Assembly (NCBI GenBank): GCA_025350425.1
Contig: JANXXW010000484.1
Coordinates: 1 to 5,497 of the forward strand
Length of the DNA: 5,497 bases
DNA from: Rhodospirillales bacterium
GTDB lineage: Bacteria; Pseudomonadota; Alphaproteobacteria; Acetobacterales; Acetobacteraceae
Direction: 5' to 3'
The translations under genes were made by a program, and so were the position numbers. Positions within the stretch are counted from its first letter, which is position 1, and every line of letters begins with the position of its first letter. Shown in pieces: positions 1 to 4,930 of the stretch. The notes beneath the pieces are model-generated. The model was not told where the DNA came from and made no database searches. It saw only the letters and a list, made by a program, of their open reading frames with translations.

Positions 1-537
1 CACGACACGGTAGCGCGTTTCGGGCGGCTCGATATCCTGGTCAACAATGCCGGCATCGCCATTCGTAAGCAGCCGCACGAATACGAGGAGCACGAGTGGC
101 ATCGCGTGCTGAATACCAACCTCACCAGCGTTTTCCTTTGCAGCCAGGCAGCTTATCCCGAGATGCTGAAGGCCGGTGGCGGCAAGATCATCAATATCGG
201 CTCGATGATGTCACTGTTCGGCGCGCCTTTCGCGGCTCCGTACGCAGCCAGCAAGGGCGGTGTCGTGCAGCTTACCAAATCGCAGGCGGCCGCCTGGGCG
301 AAGGACAACATCCAGGTGAATGCCGTGCTTCCCGGCTGGATCGATACGGAACTCACTGCCAACGCGCGTGCCGAGGTGGAGGGTCTGAACGAACAGGTGC
401 TGATCCGCACCCCTGCCGGCCGATGGGGCGTGCCGGACGACCTTGCGGGGATCGCGGTGTTCCTGGCCGCGCGGGCGTCGGATTTCGTGACGGGAACCGC
501 GATACCGTGCGATGGCGGATACAGCGCGCGTGGATGA
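1..537 (+). CDS. Short-chain dehydrogenase/reductase (classical SDR), 3' part
   Basis: This is the C-terminal 178 residues of a NAD(P)-dependent oxidoreductase; the reading frame is open from base 1, so the start and the N-terminal dinucleotide-binding glycine motif lie outside the window. Classical SDR landmarks are all present: NNAG at fragment residues 15-18, the structural Asn in NTNL (about 40), the catalytic Ser (about 68, in IGSMMS), and the Tyr-x-x-x-Lys pair (Y81, K85, in PYAASK). These are followed by a PGWIDTEL loop and the usual tail with CDGGYSARG before TGA at 535-537. About 70-75 residues of a typical 250-residue enzyme are missing. The tail and general look resemble sugar or sugar-acid dehydrogenases of the gluconate 5-dehydrogenase/KduD type, but the substrate cannot be read from the sequence. 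The gene ends 8 bases from the convergent small gene at 546. The family call is firm; the substrate is unknown. Confidence 0.93.
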   Translation, partial: HDTVARFGRLDILVNNAGIAIRKQPHEYEEHEWHRVLNTNLTSVFLCSQAAYPEMLKAGGGKIINIGSMMSLFGAPFAAPYAASKGGVVQLTKSQAAAWAKDNIQVNAVLPGWIDTELTANARAEVEGLNEQVLIRTPAGRWGVPDDLAGIAVFLAARASDFVTGTAIPCDGGYSARG

Positions 538-545
538 TCCGCACC

Positions 546-863
546 TCAACCGGCTGATGTCGCCGAGGCGGTCTTTGCGGTGCCTTGCTGAGCGTGCGCG
601 TGATGATGGTGGTGCGGCATGCCGGGCGCGGCCTGTGTGGGATTGCCCGCCTCGGTGATGTTCCCACCACTGGATTGCATTTGCAGCAGCACGTTCTGCA
701 AGCCGGAGGAAAGGTTTTGCAGTGACCCGGCGGCGGTGCTGGCTGAGTTGGATTTGGCGCCAGTCGAGGGCGTGAACGGCGACATGCCGCTACTCGCCGA
801 ATTGCCACTCAATTGTGCGGTTTGGTAAGCCTGAATATTGGATGCGATACCGTCGATGGACAT
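546..863 (-). CDS. Small Ser/Gln/Ala-rich protein with a His cluster, unknown function
   Basis: The gene encodes a 105-residue protein that I do not recognise. I chose the ATG at 863 because AGGAA lies just upstream (in CAGGAAACTCCG), although the frame is open for 12 further codons. The N-terminus MSIDGIASNIQAYQTAQ is polar and has no signal peptide or membrane segment. Residues 20-46 are low-complexity Ser/Ala/Thr/Gly. Residues 47-63 (SLQNLSSGLQNVLLQMQ) could form an amphipathic helix. Residues 84-90 form a histidine cluster (HHHHHAH), followed by a Gln/Thr/Ala/Ser tail. The His run might bind metal, but that is only inference. I have a general impression of similar small Ser/Gln-rich proteins starting MSI-S-GI in proteobacteria, but cannot name a family. 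A sigma-54-type promoter 33 bases upstream of the start codon, and a clear Shine-Dalgarno, argue that this is a real, conditionally expressed gene. It lies downstream of metY on the same strand and converges on the SDR gene. Confidence 0.72.
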   Translation of the reverse strand: MSIDGIASNIQAYQTAQLSGNSASSGMSPFTPSTGAKSNSASTAAGSLQNLSSGLQNVLLQMQSSGGNITEAGNPTQAAPGMPHHHHHAHAQQGTAKTASATSAG

Positions 864-864
864 C

Positions 865-919
865 GGAGTTTCCTGTTTGCCTGCCTGCTCACTTCGCAAG
901 CCGCGTGCCAGGAAACTCC
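865..919 (-). repeat. 11-bp perfect inverted repeat spanning the promoter and RBS
   Basis: GGAGTTTCCTG at 865-875 is the exact reverse complement of CAGGAAACTCC at 909-919, with 33 bases between the arms. The proximal arm contains the Shine-Dalgarno of the His-rich gene, and the distal arm abuts and slightly overlaps the -24 promoter element. In a transcript reading through from metY the two arms could pair and hide the ribosome binding site. A transcript started at the sigma-54 promoter (about 884) would lack the distal arm and stay open. The repeat itself is seen directly; the regulatory reading is inference. Confidence 0.55.
896..910 (-). promoter_or_regulatory. Sigma-54 (RpoN) -24/-12 promoter for the His-rich small gene
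   Basis: Read on the minus strand, the sequence is CTGGCACGCGGCTTGCGA. It matches the consensus YTGGCACG-N4-TTGCW at all eleven core bases, and only the final W position (G) deviates. The GG of the -24 element (909-908) and the GC of the -12 element (897-896) are exactly 10 bases apart, as sigma-54 requires. The predicted transcription start is near 884-885, giving a leader of roughly 20 bases before the ATG at 863, with the Shine-Dalgarno intact. With equal base frequencies the 11-base core would be expected about 0.003 times in both strands of this window, and it falls in the right orientation ahead of a gene. Transcription would need an AAA+ enhancer-binding activator; its site is not identified. 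Confidence 0.72.
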
Positions 920-949
920 TGCCGTCACGGTAGAGTTCGGGGGTGTGAT

Positions 950-987
950 CCCGGCAGGATCTGCCTTATGCGGCCGATCCTGCCGGG
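950..987 (-). terminator. Strong hairpin after metY, possible terminator
   Basis: CCCGGCAGGATC (950-961) and GATCCTGCCGGG (976-987) form a perfect 12-bp stem with a 14-base loop. It begins 7 bases past the metY stop codon. No T-run follows on the minus strand (the next bases are ATCACACC), so it is not a textbook intrinsic terminator and may instead protect the mRNA 3' end or assist Rho. Its centre is about 84 bases upstream of the predicted sigma-54 start, so the same palindrome could alternatively be a binding site for an activator protein. Confidence 0.5.
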
Positions 988-993
988 TCGTTG

Positions 994-2286
994 TCAGCCT
1001 TTTGCCGCGTCGAGCGCCTGTTCGATGTCGGCGATGATATCGTCGATATGCTCGATGCCGATGGAGAGCCGGACGTAGCCCGGTGAGGCTCCGGTCGAGA
1101 GTTGCTCTTCCTCGAGCAGCTGCGAATGGGTGGTGCTCGCCGGATGGATTGCCAGGCTACGCGCGTCGCCGATGTTGGCAACGTGGTACAGCATCTTCAG
1201 GCTGTCGATGAACTTCTTGCCGGCGACGGCACCGCCCGCCAGCTCCATCCCGCACAATCCGCCTTGGCCGCGGGGCATGTACTTCGCCACCAGCTCTGCA
1301 TCGCGCCCGGTCGCCGTGGACGGATGGATCACCTTCGTCACGTCCGCGCGCCCACCCAGGAATTTGGCCACCGCGAGCGTATTCTCGCAATGCGCCCGCA
1401 TCCGAAGCGCCAAGGTTTCCACGCCTTGCAGGATCAGGAACGAGTTGAACGGGCTGATCGCCGGGCCAAGGTCGCGCAGCAGTGTCACCCGTGCCTTCAG
1501 GATATAGGCGATTGGTCCCATCGGCTTGGCTGCCTGCGCCCAGATCGCGCCATGGTAGCTCGGGTCCGGCGTATTCAGCGCGGGCTGCCGCTCGGGATCA
1601 GCGTCCCAGTCGAAATTTCCGCCATCCACGATCATGCCGCCGATGGAGGTGCCGTGGCCTCCGAGATACTTGGTCAACGAATACACCACGATGGCGGCGC
1701 CATGGTCGAACGGGCGCACCAGCAGGGGGGCCGCAGTATTGTCCATGATGAGGGGGATGTTGTGTCGGCGGCCGATCGCGGCGACCTCCGCGATCGGGAA
1801 CACCCGCAGCTTCGGGTTGGGCAGCGTCTCCGCGTAGTACGCCCGCGTGCGGCTATCGGTTGCGCGTTCGAACGCTTCCGGGTCCGCCGGATCGACGAAG
1901 CGGGTCTCGATGCCCATGTCACGGAAGGTATGCGCGAACAGGTTGTAGGTGCCGCCATACAGATCGGTCGAGGACACGATGTTGTCGCCGGCGCGCGCGA
2001 GGTTTTGCACCGCGATGGCTGATGCCGCCTGGCCGGACGCGAAGGCCACCGCGGCCACGCCACCCTCCAGCGCCGCGATGCGCTGCTCCAGCGCGTCGGA
2101 GGTCGGGTTCATGATGCGGGTATAGATGTTGCCGAGCTTACGAAGGCCAAACAGGTCGGCCGCGTGATCGGCATCGTCGAACAGAAATGAGGTGGTCTGG
2201 TAGATCGGCACCGCGACCGCGGTGGTTGCGGGATCGCGCCGCCAGCCGGCATGCAATGCCAGCGTCTCAGGATGCTTGCTCGCCAT
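994..2286 (-). CDS. metY: O-acetylhomoserine sulfhydrylase (PLP enzyme)
   Basis: The gene encodes a 430-residue cytosolic PLP enzyme of the Cys/Met metabolism family, expected to make homocysteine from O-acetylhomoserine and sulfide in methionine biosynthesis. Visible residues include YTR (55-57), the phosphate-binding segment contributed across the dimer; SGQAA (84-88); Tyr110 in DLYGGT, which stacks on the cofactor; Asp182 in MDNT, which pairs with the pyridine nitrogen; the Schiff-base Lys206 in SLTKYLGGHGTS; and Arg406 in YVRLSIGIE, the substrate-carboxylate position. The length fits MetY (about 425-430), which is longer than cystathionine synthases and lyases (about 380-400), and the segment GPAISPFNSFLILQGVETL is typical of sulfhydrylases. 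The ATG at 2286 was chosen because GGAGAGA lies at 2297-2291; an upstream in-frame ATG has no such site and would add 10 unconserved residues. It lies 68 bases after the maoC-like gene on the same strand, with a SAM-II-like sequence between them. A homologue acting on O-succinylhomoserine (MetZ) is the main alternative. Confidence 0.93.
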   Translation of the reverse strand: MASKHPETLALHAGWRRDPATTAVAVPIYQTTSFLFDDADHAADLFGLRKLGNIYTRIMNPTSDALEQRIAALEGGVAAVAFASGQAASAIAVQNLARAGDNIVSSTDLYGGTYNLFAHTFRDMGIETRFVDPADPEAFERATDSRTRAYYAETLPNPKLRVFPIAEVAAIGRRHNIPLIMDNTAAPLLVRPFDHGAAIVVYSLTKYLGGHGTSIGGMIVDGGNFDWDADPERQPALNTPDPSYHGAIWAQAAKPMGPIAYILKARVTLLRDLGPAISPFNSFLILQGVETLALRMRAHCENTLAVAKFLGGRADVTKVIHPSTATGRDAELVAKYMPRGQGGLCGMELAGGAVAGKKFIDSLKMLYHVANIGDARSLAIHPASTTHSQLLEEEQLSTGASPGYVRLSIGIEHIDDIIADIEQALDAAKG

Positions 2287-2302
2287 CGTATCTCTCCAGT
2301 GG

Positions 2303-2364
2303 TTGGGCCGCTTCAAGCGCGGCGGGAGGCACGGCGCAAGTATTTTGGCTCAAATCACGTCGCG
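2303..2364 (-). promoter_or_regulatory. Candidate degenerate SAM-II (metA element) riboswitch ahead of metY
   Basis: Read on the minus strand, the spacer holds GTGATTTGAGCC (2358-2347), then CTTGC (2340-2336) after an AAAATA stretch, then GCTTGAAGCGG (2318-2308), all shortly before the metY Shine-Dalgarno (2297-2291). The alphaproteobacterial SAM-II element has the same order: a conserved GUGAUUUG-CC loop, a UUGC segment, and a distal GCUAAA-purine tail that pseudoknots back to the CC. Here a P1-like stem CGCGACG/CGCCGTG (one A-C mismatch, one G-U) and tail GGC pairing with loop GCC can be drawn. The tail GCTTGAAG departs from GCUAAA and the UUGC flank lacks an A, so it is either a divergent form or decayed. 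The location, directly before a homocysteine-forming gene, is where SAM-II elements are known. The maoC stop codon (TGA) lies inside the conserved loop. Confidence 0.42.
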
Positions 2365-2825
2365 GAGGTGTGGGTTGGCAACCGCGCGACGATGTAGGTT
2401 ACTCCGAAACTCATGACGGTTCGCCCCTCGGGATCTCGCGCCTCACCGGACACGCTGGCGATGCCGCGGTCGGGACTGCGTGCTGACAGGCGCGTGTTGG
2501 TCCATCGGGCGGTAACGTCATAGGTCGTGTCCGGCAGCACGGGCACCATGAAGCGGGCCTCGTGCAGCGATCCGCCCGCCACGACCGCCACGTCAGCCGT
2601 CGCTCGCACCAGCAATCCGATCGCCACCGCTTGGGTATGGACACCCGATGCGACGAGGGTGCCGAAATAGGATTTCTCGGCCAGGGTTTGATCGAGGTGG
2701 AAAGGTTGCGGGTCGAACCGCTCGGCGAATGCCACGATCTCGTCGGCCGTAAGCAGGAATGTCCCGCAATGGAACTCGATGTTCGTGGCCAGATTCTCCC
2801 AGTAGCGTAACGGTTCGCAACTCAT
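2355..2825 (-). CDS. MaoC-like hot-dog dehydratase family protein
   Basis: The gene encodes 156 residues, the length of a single hot-dog-fold MaoC-like protein. Residues 37-45 (FDPQPFHLD) form the hydratase-2-type motif. Asp38 and His43 have the same five-residue spacing as the catalytic Asp/His of R-specific enoyl-CoA hydratases (GDxNPLH), though Asn is replaced by Gln. A conserved helix segment (FGTLVASGVHTQ, 54-65) and strands such as GGSLHEARFMVPVLPDTTYDV (84-104) follow. The likely role is hydration or dehydration of an acyl-CoA or related thioester in the cytosol, but the substrate is unknown, and non-enzymatic members exist. The ATG at 2825 has a purine-rich GGCGGG upstream, so the ribosome site is weak. 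It is probably co-transcribed with metY downstream. The 109 bases between it and the divergent epimerase pseudogene must hold its promoter, but I see no convincing -35/-10 pair. Confidence 0.85.
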   Translation of the reverse strand: MSCEPLRYWENLATNIEFHCGTFLLTADEIVAFAERFDPQPFHLDQTLAEKSYFGTLVASGVHTQAVAIGLLVRATADVAVVAGGSLHEARFMVPVLPDTTYDVTARWTNTRLSARSPDRGIASVSGEARDPEGRTVMSFGVTYIVARLPTHTSAT

Positions 2826-2934
2826 CTACCCGCCTGTCTGTTGAAACCTCGAACTCATCGTCACGAACAAGGGAACAGTTTTCCCGGTTACGTGTTTATC
2901 GTTTTGATGTCGATTCTATGGGCGCGACGCGGGC

Positions 2935-3415
2935 ATGGGAAAGCGAATTCTTATCACCGGCGGTGCCGGCTTCGTCCGGTGCCATTTAACCTGCGCCTTG
3001 CTGGAGCGGGGCGATGAGGTCCGTCTGCTCGACAGCATGATCGAGCAGGTCCACTCCGTCGATGGCGACTGCAATCCCATCTTGCACGATCTGGAACTGA
3101 TCGAGGCCCATGTCCGCGACCCCGGTGCCGTGGCTCAGGCTCTGGAGGGCATCGACACGGTGATTCATCATAACCGGCATTAGCGGCCTAGGTTGCGGTG
3201 ACCACCAGCGTGATCGATCCCACGAAGGATTTCGAGATCAACGTCCACGGTGCCGTCCGTCTGTTGGACGCGCTGCGCCGCCTTGCCGAAAGCGTTTGGC
3301 AGCCACCGCCGCGCTGGGCCCCGCCGAACCTATGACCTGGAGGGCCGGCATTGCCCGCCTCGCGGAGTGGTGTGTGGCCGAAAAGGTCACGCGCGCGGTA
3401 GAGCGAGTACAATGA
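2935..3415 (+). pseudogene. NAD-dependent sugar epimerase/dehydratase pseudogene
   Basis: The start MGKRILITGGAGF is the Rossmann N-terminus of an extended SDR nucleotide-sugar epimerase. The continuing text (LLDSMIEQVHS, ELIEAHVRDPGAVAQALEGIDTVIH) is collinear with that family until about 3168. The third glycine of GxxGxxG is Arg (residue 15, GGAGFVR). After VIH the frame shifts: from 3180 another frame reads LAA-stop-VAVTTSVIDPTKDFEINVHGAVRLLDALRR, where the family has LAAQVAVTTS, so TAG at 3189-3191 looks like a mutated CAG (Gln). Bases 3169-3179 act as an 11-base insertion. Near 3285-3300 the homology jumps to a third frame reading AATAALGPAEPMTWRAGIARLAEW, which resembles an epimerase C-terminus and ends at TGA 3413-3415. 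About 180 residues of a roughly 310-350-residue enzyme are missing. It may instead be a chimera of two neighbouring epimerase genes, since the middle piece resembles CDP-paratose-2-epimerase-like proteins more than the first. It is almost certainly non-functional. Confidence 0.85.
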
Positions 3416-3615
3416 AAGTAGCATTCGCCAATCCGCCTTGGAGCTTTGCCGGCAGTATCGCTTACGGCAGCCACAAGCCCCTCCTCCGGCCCGAACTGCG
3501 CGCGCCCAAGGGACCCGGCACCGGGGTCAGCCACTTTAGCGAAACCCAGGACCAGGCACCCCTGCCTTTGCCTGAACCAGAGGGCGTCTTTATGGAAAAG
3601 GTGGCTCTGGTTTGA
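3412..3615 (+). pseudogene. B12-binding radical SAM protein remnant (internal deletion)
   Basis: This 67-codon frame starts MKVAFANPPWSFAGSIAYG. It resembles the N-terminus of cobalamin-binding-domain radical SAM proteins found in glycan clusters (typically MKVALVNPPWSFEGSIYFG, the family I know as TIGR04295). The native protein is several hundred residues long, with a CxxxCxxC iron-sulfur motif after the B12 domain. Neither the motif nor the body is present, and from about residue 25 the text jumps to unrelated sequence (ELRAPKGPGTG, then ETQDQAPLPLPEPEGVF, ending MEKVALV). The last part could be the native C-terminus, in which case this is an in-frame internal deletion. The start codon overlaps the epimerase stop as ATGA (3412-3415), and its own stop overlaps the next gene's TTG start (3612-3615), preserving the coupling of an ancestral operon. 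The call rests on about 20 N-terminal residues. Confidence 0.62.
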
Positions 3616-4691
3616 CGCGCATCATGCTGACTGCCGACGCCGTCGGCGGGGTCTGGCGTTACAGCCTGGATCTTGCGCAAGGCATGATAATGGCGGGCAT
3701 CGAACCCATCCTCGTCCTGCTCGGTCCGTTGCCTTCGATCCAGCAGCGCGCCGAACTCCGCGCGATCGATGGCTTGCAGGTTATCCCGACCAGCCTTCCG
3801 CTGGATTGGGCGGCGAAAAATCCTGGCGAGTTGCGTGCTGCGACCGCCGCCCTCGCCGGACTGGCTACAAGGCTTCGGGCGGATAGCGTGCATCTGCACA
3901 CGCCAGCCTTGGCGGCCCAGGCACCGTGGTCGGTCCCGACCGTCGCCGTCGCGCATTCCTGCGTGAAAACCTGGTGGCAGGCAGTCCGGGGCGGAGCACT
4001 CCCGGAAGATCTCGCGTGGCGCGCGGAATTCATGGCTTACGGCCTGGCGGAAGCCGACACCGTCATCGCCCCAACCCATGCGTTCGCCGCCGAACTCGCT
4101 CGCGCATACCGGCCGGACCGGGCGATCGTTACGGTCCATAACGGTCGTGTCCCCGTGGCGGTACCCGATGTCATGCGGAGCCCCGGGGTACTGACAGCGG
4201 GACGCCTGTGGGACGACGGGAAAAACGTGACTGCGCTCGATTATGCCGCCAGTCGCCTCGATTGCGAGGTGGTGGCGGCCGGACCGCTTACCGGCCCCAA
4301 TCTCGCGCGTGTCGTCTTTACCCATTTGCGCGCGACGGGGCCGCTCGGTGAAGCCGATCTCGCTCTCGAAATGGCCTCCAAAACCGTCTATTGTGCGCCG
4401 GCCCGCTACGAGCCGTTCGGTCTTGCGGTGCTTGAAGCGGCGCAGGCCGGAATGGCCCTGGCGCTCGCCGACATCCCCACCTTCCGCGAATTGTGGGGTG
4501 GCGCCGCGCTATTCTTTCACCCCGACGACAATAGTGGCCTGCGCGACACGCTGGCGCGGTTGCTGGAATCGCCGGGCGAGATGGCTGCCCTGGCCCAGGA
4601 GCGCGCCCGCGATTACACCGTCGATGGCATGGTTGCGGCCACGGTCGCGCTGCACCTGCCGCGCTCCGGTCCCATGCAGGGCCACGCCTGA
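3612..4691 (+). CDS. Glycosyltransferase family 4 (GT-B fold)
   Basis: The gene encodes a 359-residue, apparently complete GT4 retaining glycosyltransferase, expected to move a sugar from a nucleotide-sugar donor to a growing glycan on the cytoplasmic side. The N-terminal domain shows the acceptor-side glycine loop (ADAVGGVWRY, 8-17) and AVAHS (112-116). The linker region has APTHAF (153-158) and VHNG (175-178). The donor domain has TAGRLWDDGKN (195-205), with the Arg198/Lys204 pair that binds the donor phosphates, and the EX7E motif at Glu267-Glu275 in YEPFGLAVLEA. TTG at 3612 is the preferred start: AGGTGG lies 7 bases upstream, it overlaps the previous stop, and it gives the usual length before LTADAVGG. 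The ATG at 3624 has no ribosome site. There is no membrane segment or signal peptide. Its upstream and downstream operon partners are broken, so whether it still has a working pathway is doubtful. Donor and acceptor are unknown. Confidence 0.88.
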   Translation: MTRIMLTADAVGGVWRYSLDLAQGMIMAGIEPILVLLGPLPSIQQRAELRAIDGLQVIPTSLPLDWAAKNPGELRAATAALAGLATRLRADSVHLHTPALAAQAPWSVPTVAVAHSCVKTWWQAVRGGALPEDLAWRAEFMAYGLAEADTVIAPTHAFAAELARAYRPDRAIVTVHNGRVPVAVPDVMRSPGVLTAGRLWDDGKNVTALDYAASRLDCEVVAAGPLTGPNLARVVFTHLRATGPLGEADLALEMASKTVYCAPARYEPFGLAVLEAAQAGMALALADIPTFRELWGGAALFFHPDDNSGLRDTLARLLESPGEMAALAQERARDYTVDGMVAATVALHLPRSGPMQGHA

Positions 4692-4762
4692 TACGCGTCG
4701 TCGTGTTCGCGCATCCGCACGTGTCTTGCTGGAACCACGGCAACGCGCATTTCCTACGCGGC
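4691..4762 (+). pseudogene. CgeB-like glycosyltransferase N-terminal remnant
   Basis: Directly after the GT4 stop, a frame reads IRVVVFAHPHVSCWNHGNAH followed by FLRG. This matches my memory of the N-terminus of CgeB-like/DUF3880-type glycosyltransferases (MRIVVFAHSLxSCWNHGNAHFLRGV), which sit beside such GT4 and radical SAM genes. The expected ATG is ATA (4691-4693), in the arrangement TGATA where the native overlap would be TGATG. Homology ends near 4762, and 14 bases later the stop codon of the convergent small membrane gene begins. About 300 or more residues are therefore missing. The next in-frame GTG (4703) would give only a short meaningless product. It is a fragment with no function; the family call rests on a short but distinctive stretch. 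Confidence 0.65.
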
Positions 4763-4775
4763 GCGTGGGCGCGGC

Positions 4776-4904
4776 CTAGGTCTTGCTATCTTCGGGTTTG
4801 CGGAGCCTCGCCCATAGTTCGATCAGTCTTCCCTGCCAGAAATACGCGCCGAAACCGACACCCCAAAGCAGGATGCCGGCGCTTGCGAGAATCCAGTTTA
4901 GCAT
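4776..4904 (-). CDS. 42-residue single-pass membrane protein downstream of glcB
   Basis: This short gene has a perfect AAGGAGG ribosome site (4916-4910) 5 bases before its ATG. The product begins MLNWILASAGILLWGVGFGA and ends KPEDSKT. Residues 3-23 are a continuous hydrophobic helix rich in Gly and Trp, followed by a basic segment (R26, R33, R35, K36), so by the positive-inside rule the N-terminus should face the periplasm and the C-terminal tail the cytoplasm. Four tryptophans (4, 14, 23, 31) border the membrane segment. It starts 26 bases after the glcB stop on the same strand, so the two are very probably co-transcribed. I do not recognise a family. Possible roles are a small regulator or stabiliser of a membrane complex, but nothing in the sequence says which. 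The ideal ribosome site and clean membrane topology are the main evidence that it is real. Confidence 0.75.
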   Translation of the reverse strand: MLNWILASAGILLWGVGFGAYFWQGRLIELWARLRKPEDSKT

Positions 4905-4909
4905 AACGG

Positions 4910-4916
4910 CCTCCTT
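4910..4916 (-). promoter_or_regulatory. Consensus ribosome binding site of the 42-residue membrane protein
   Basis: AAGGAGG on the minus strand, 5 bases from the ATG at 4904, is a full match to the anti-Shine-Dalgarno sequence. It is the strongest site in the window and the evidence that decides this short gene. Confidence 0.85.
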
Positions 4917-4930
4917 CGGGCCGCCGAGGA

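Noticed and set aside
1102..2022. Open frame of about 306 codons on the plus strand across metY.
   Set aside because: It is antisense to a clearly conserved PLP enzyme; its composition (Arg/His/Gly-rich, no motif) is that of a GC-rich shadow frame.
2866..2890. Small imperfect inverted repeat GGGAA-CAGTT-TTCCC in the maoC/epimerase intergenic region.
   Set aside because: The stem is only 5 bp and no promoter could be placed next to it, so an operator call would be guesswork.
643..3362. Thirteen-base match ATTGCCCGCCTCG between 643-655 and 3350-3362.
   Set aside because: It is a single short GC-rich match inside unrelated coding frames with no extension on either side; it is compatible with chance.
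3462..4325. Open frame of about 287 codons on the minus strand across the GT4 gene.
   Set aside because: It lies antisense to the GT4, whose motifs and ribosome site are clear; the translated text has no recognisable domain.
3183..4781. 11-base direct repeat GCGGCCTAGGT at 3183-3193 and 4771-4781, both close to breakpoints in the decayed region.
   Set aside because: A few exact 11-base matches are expected by chance in a GC-rich window this size. The first copy includes the likely CAG-to-TAG change and the second contains the stop codon of the small membrane gene, so neither looks like an insertion duplication. There is no mobile-element sequence between them.
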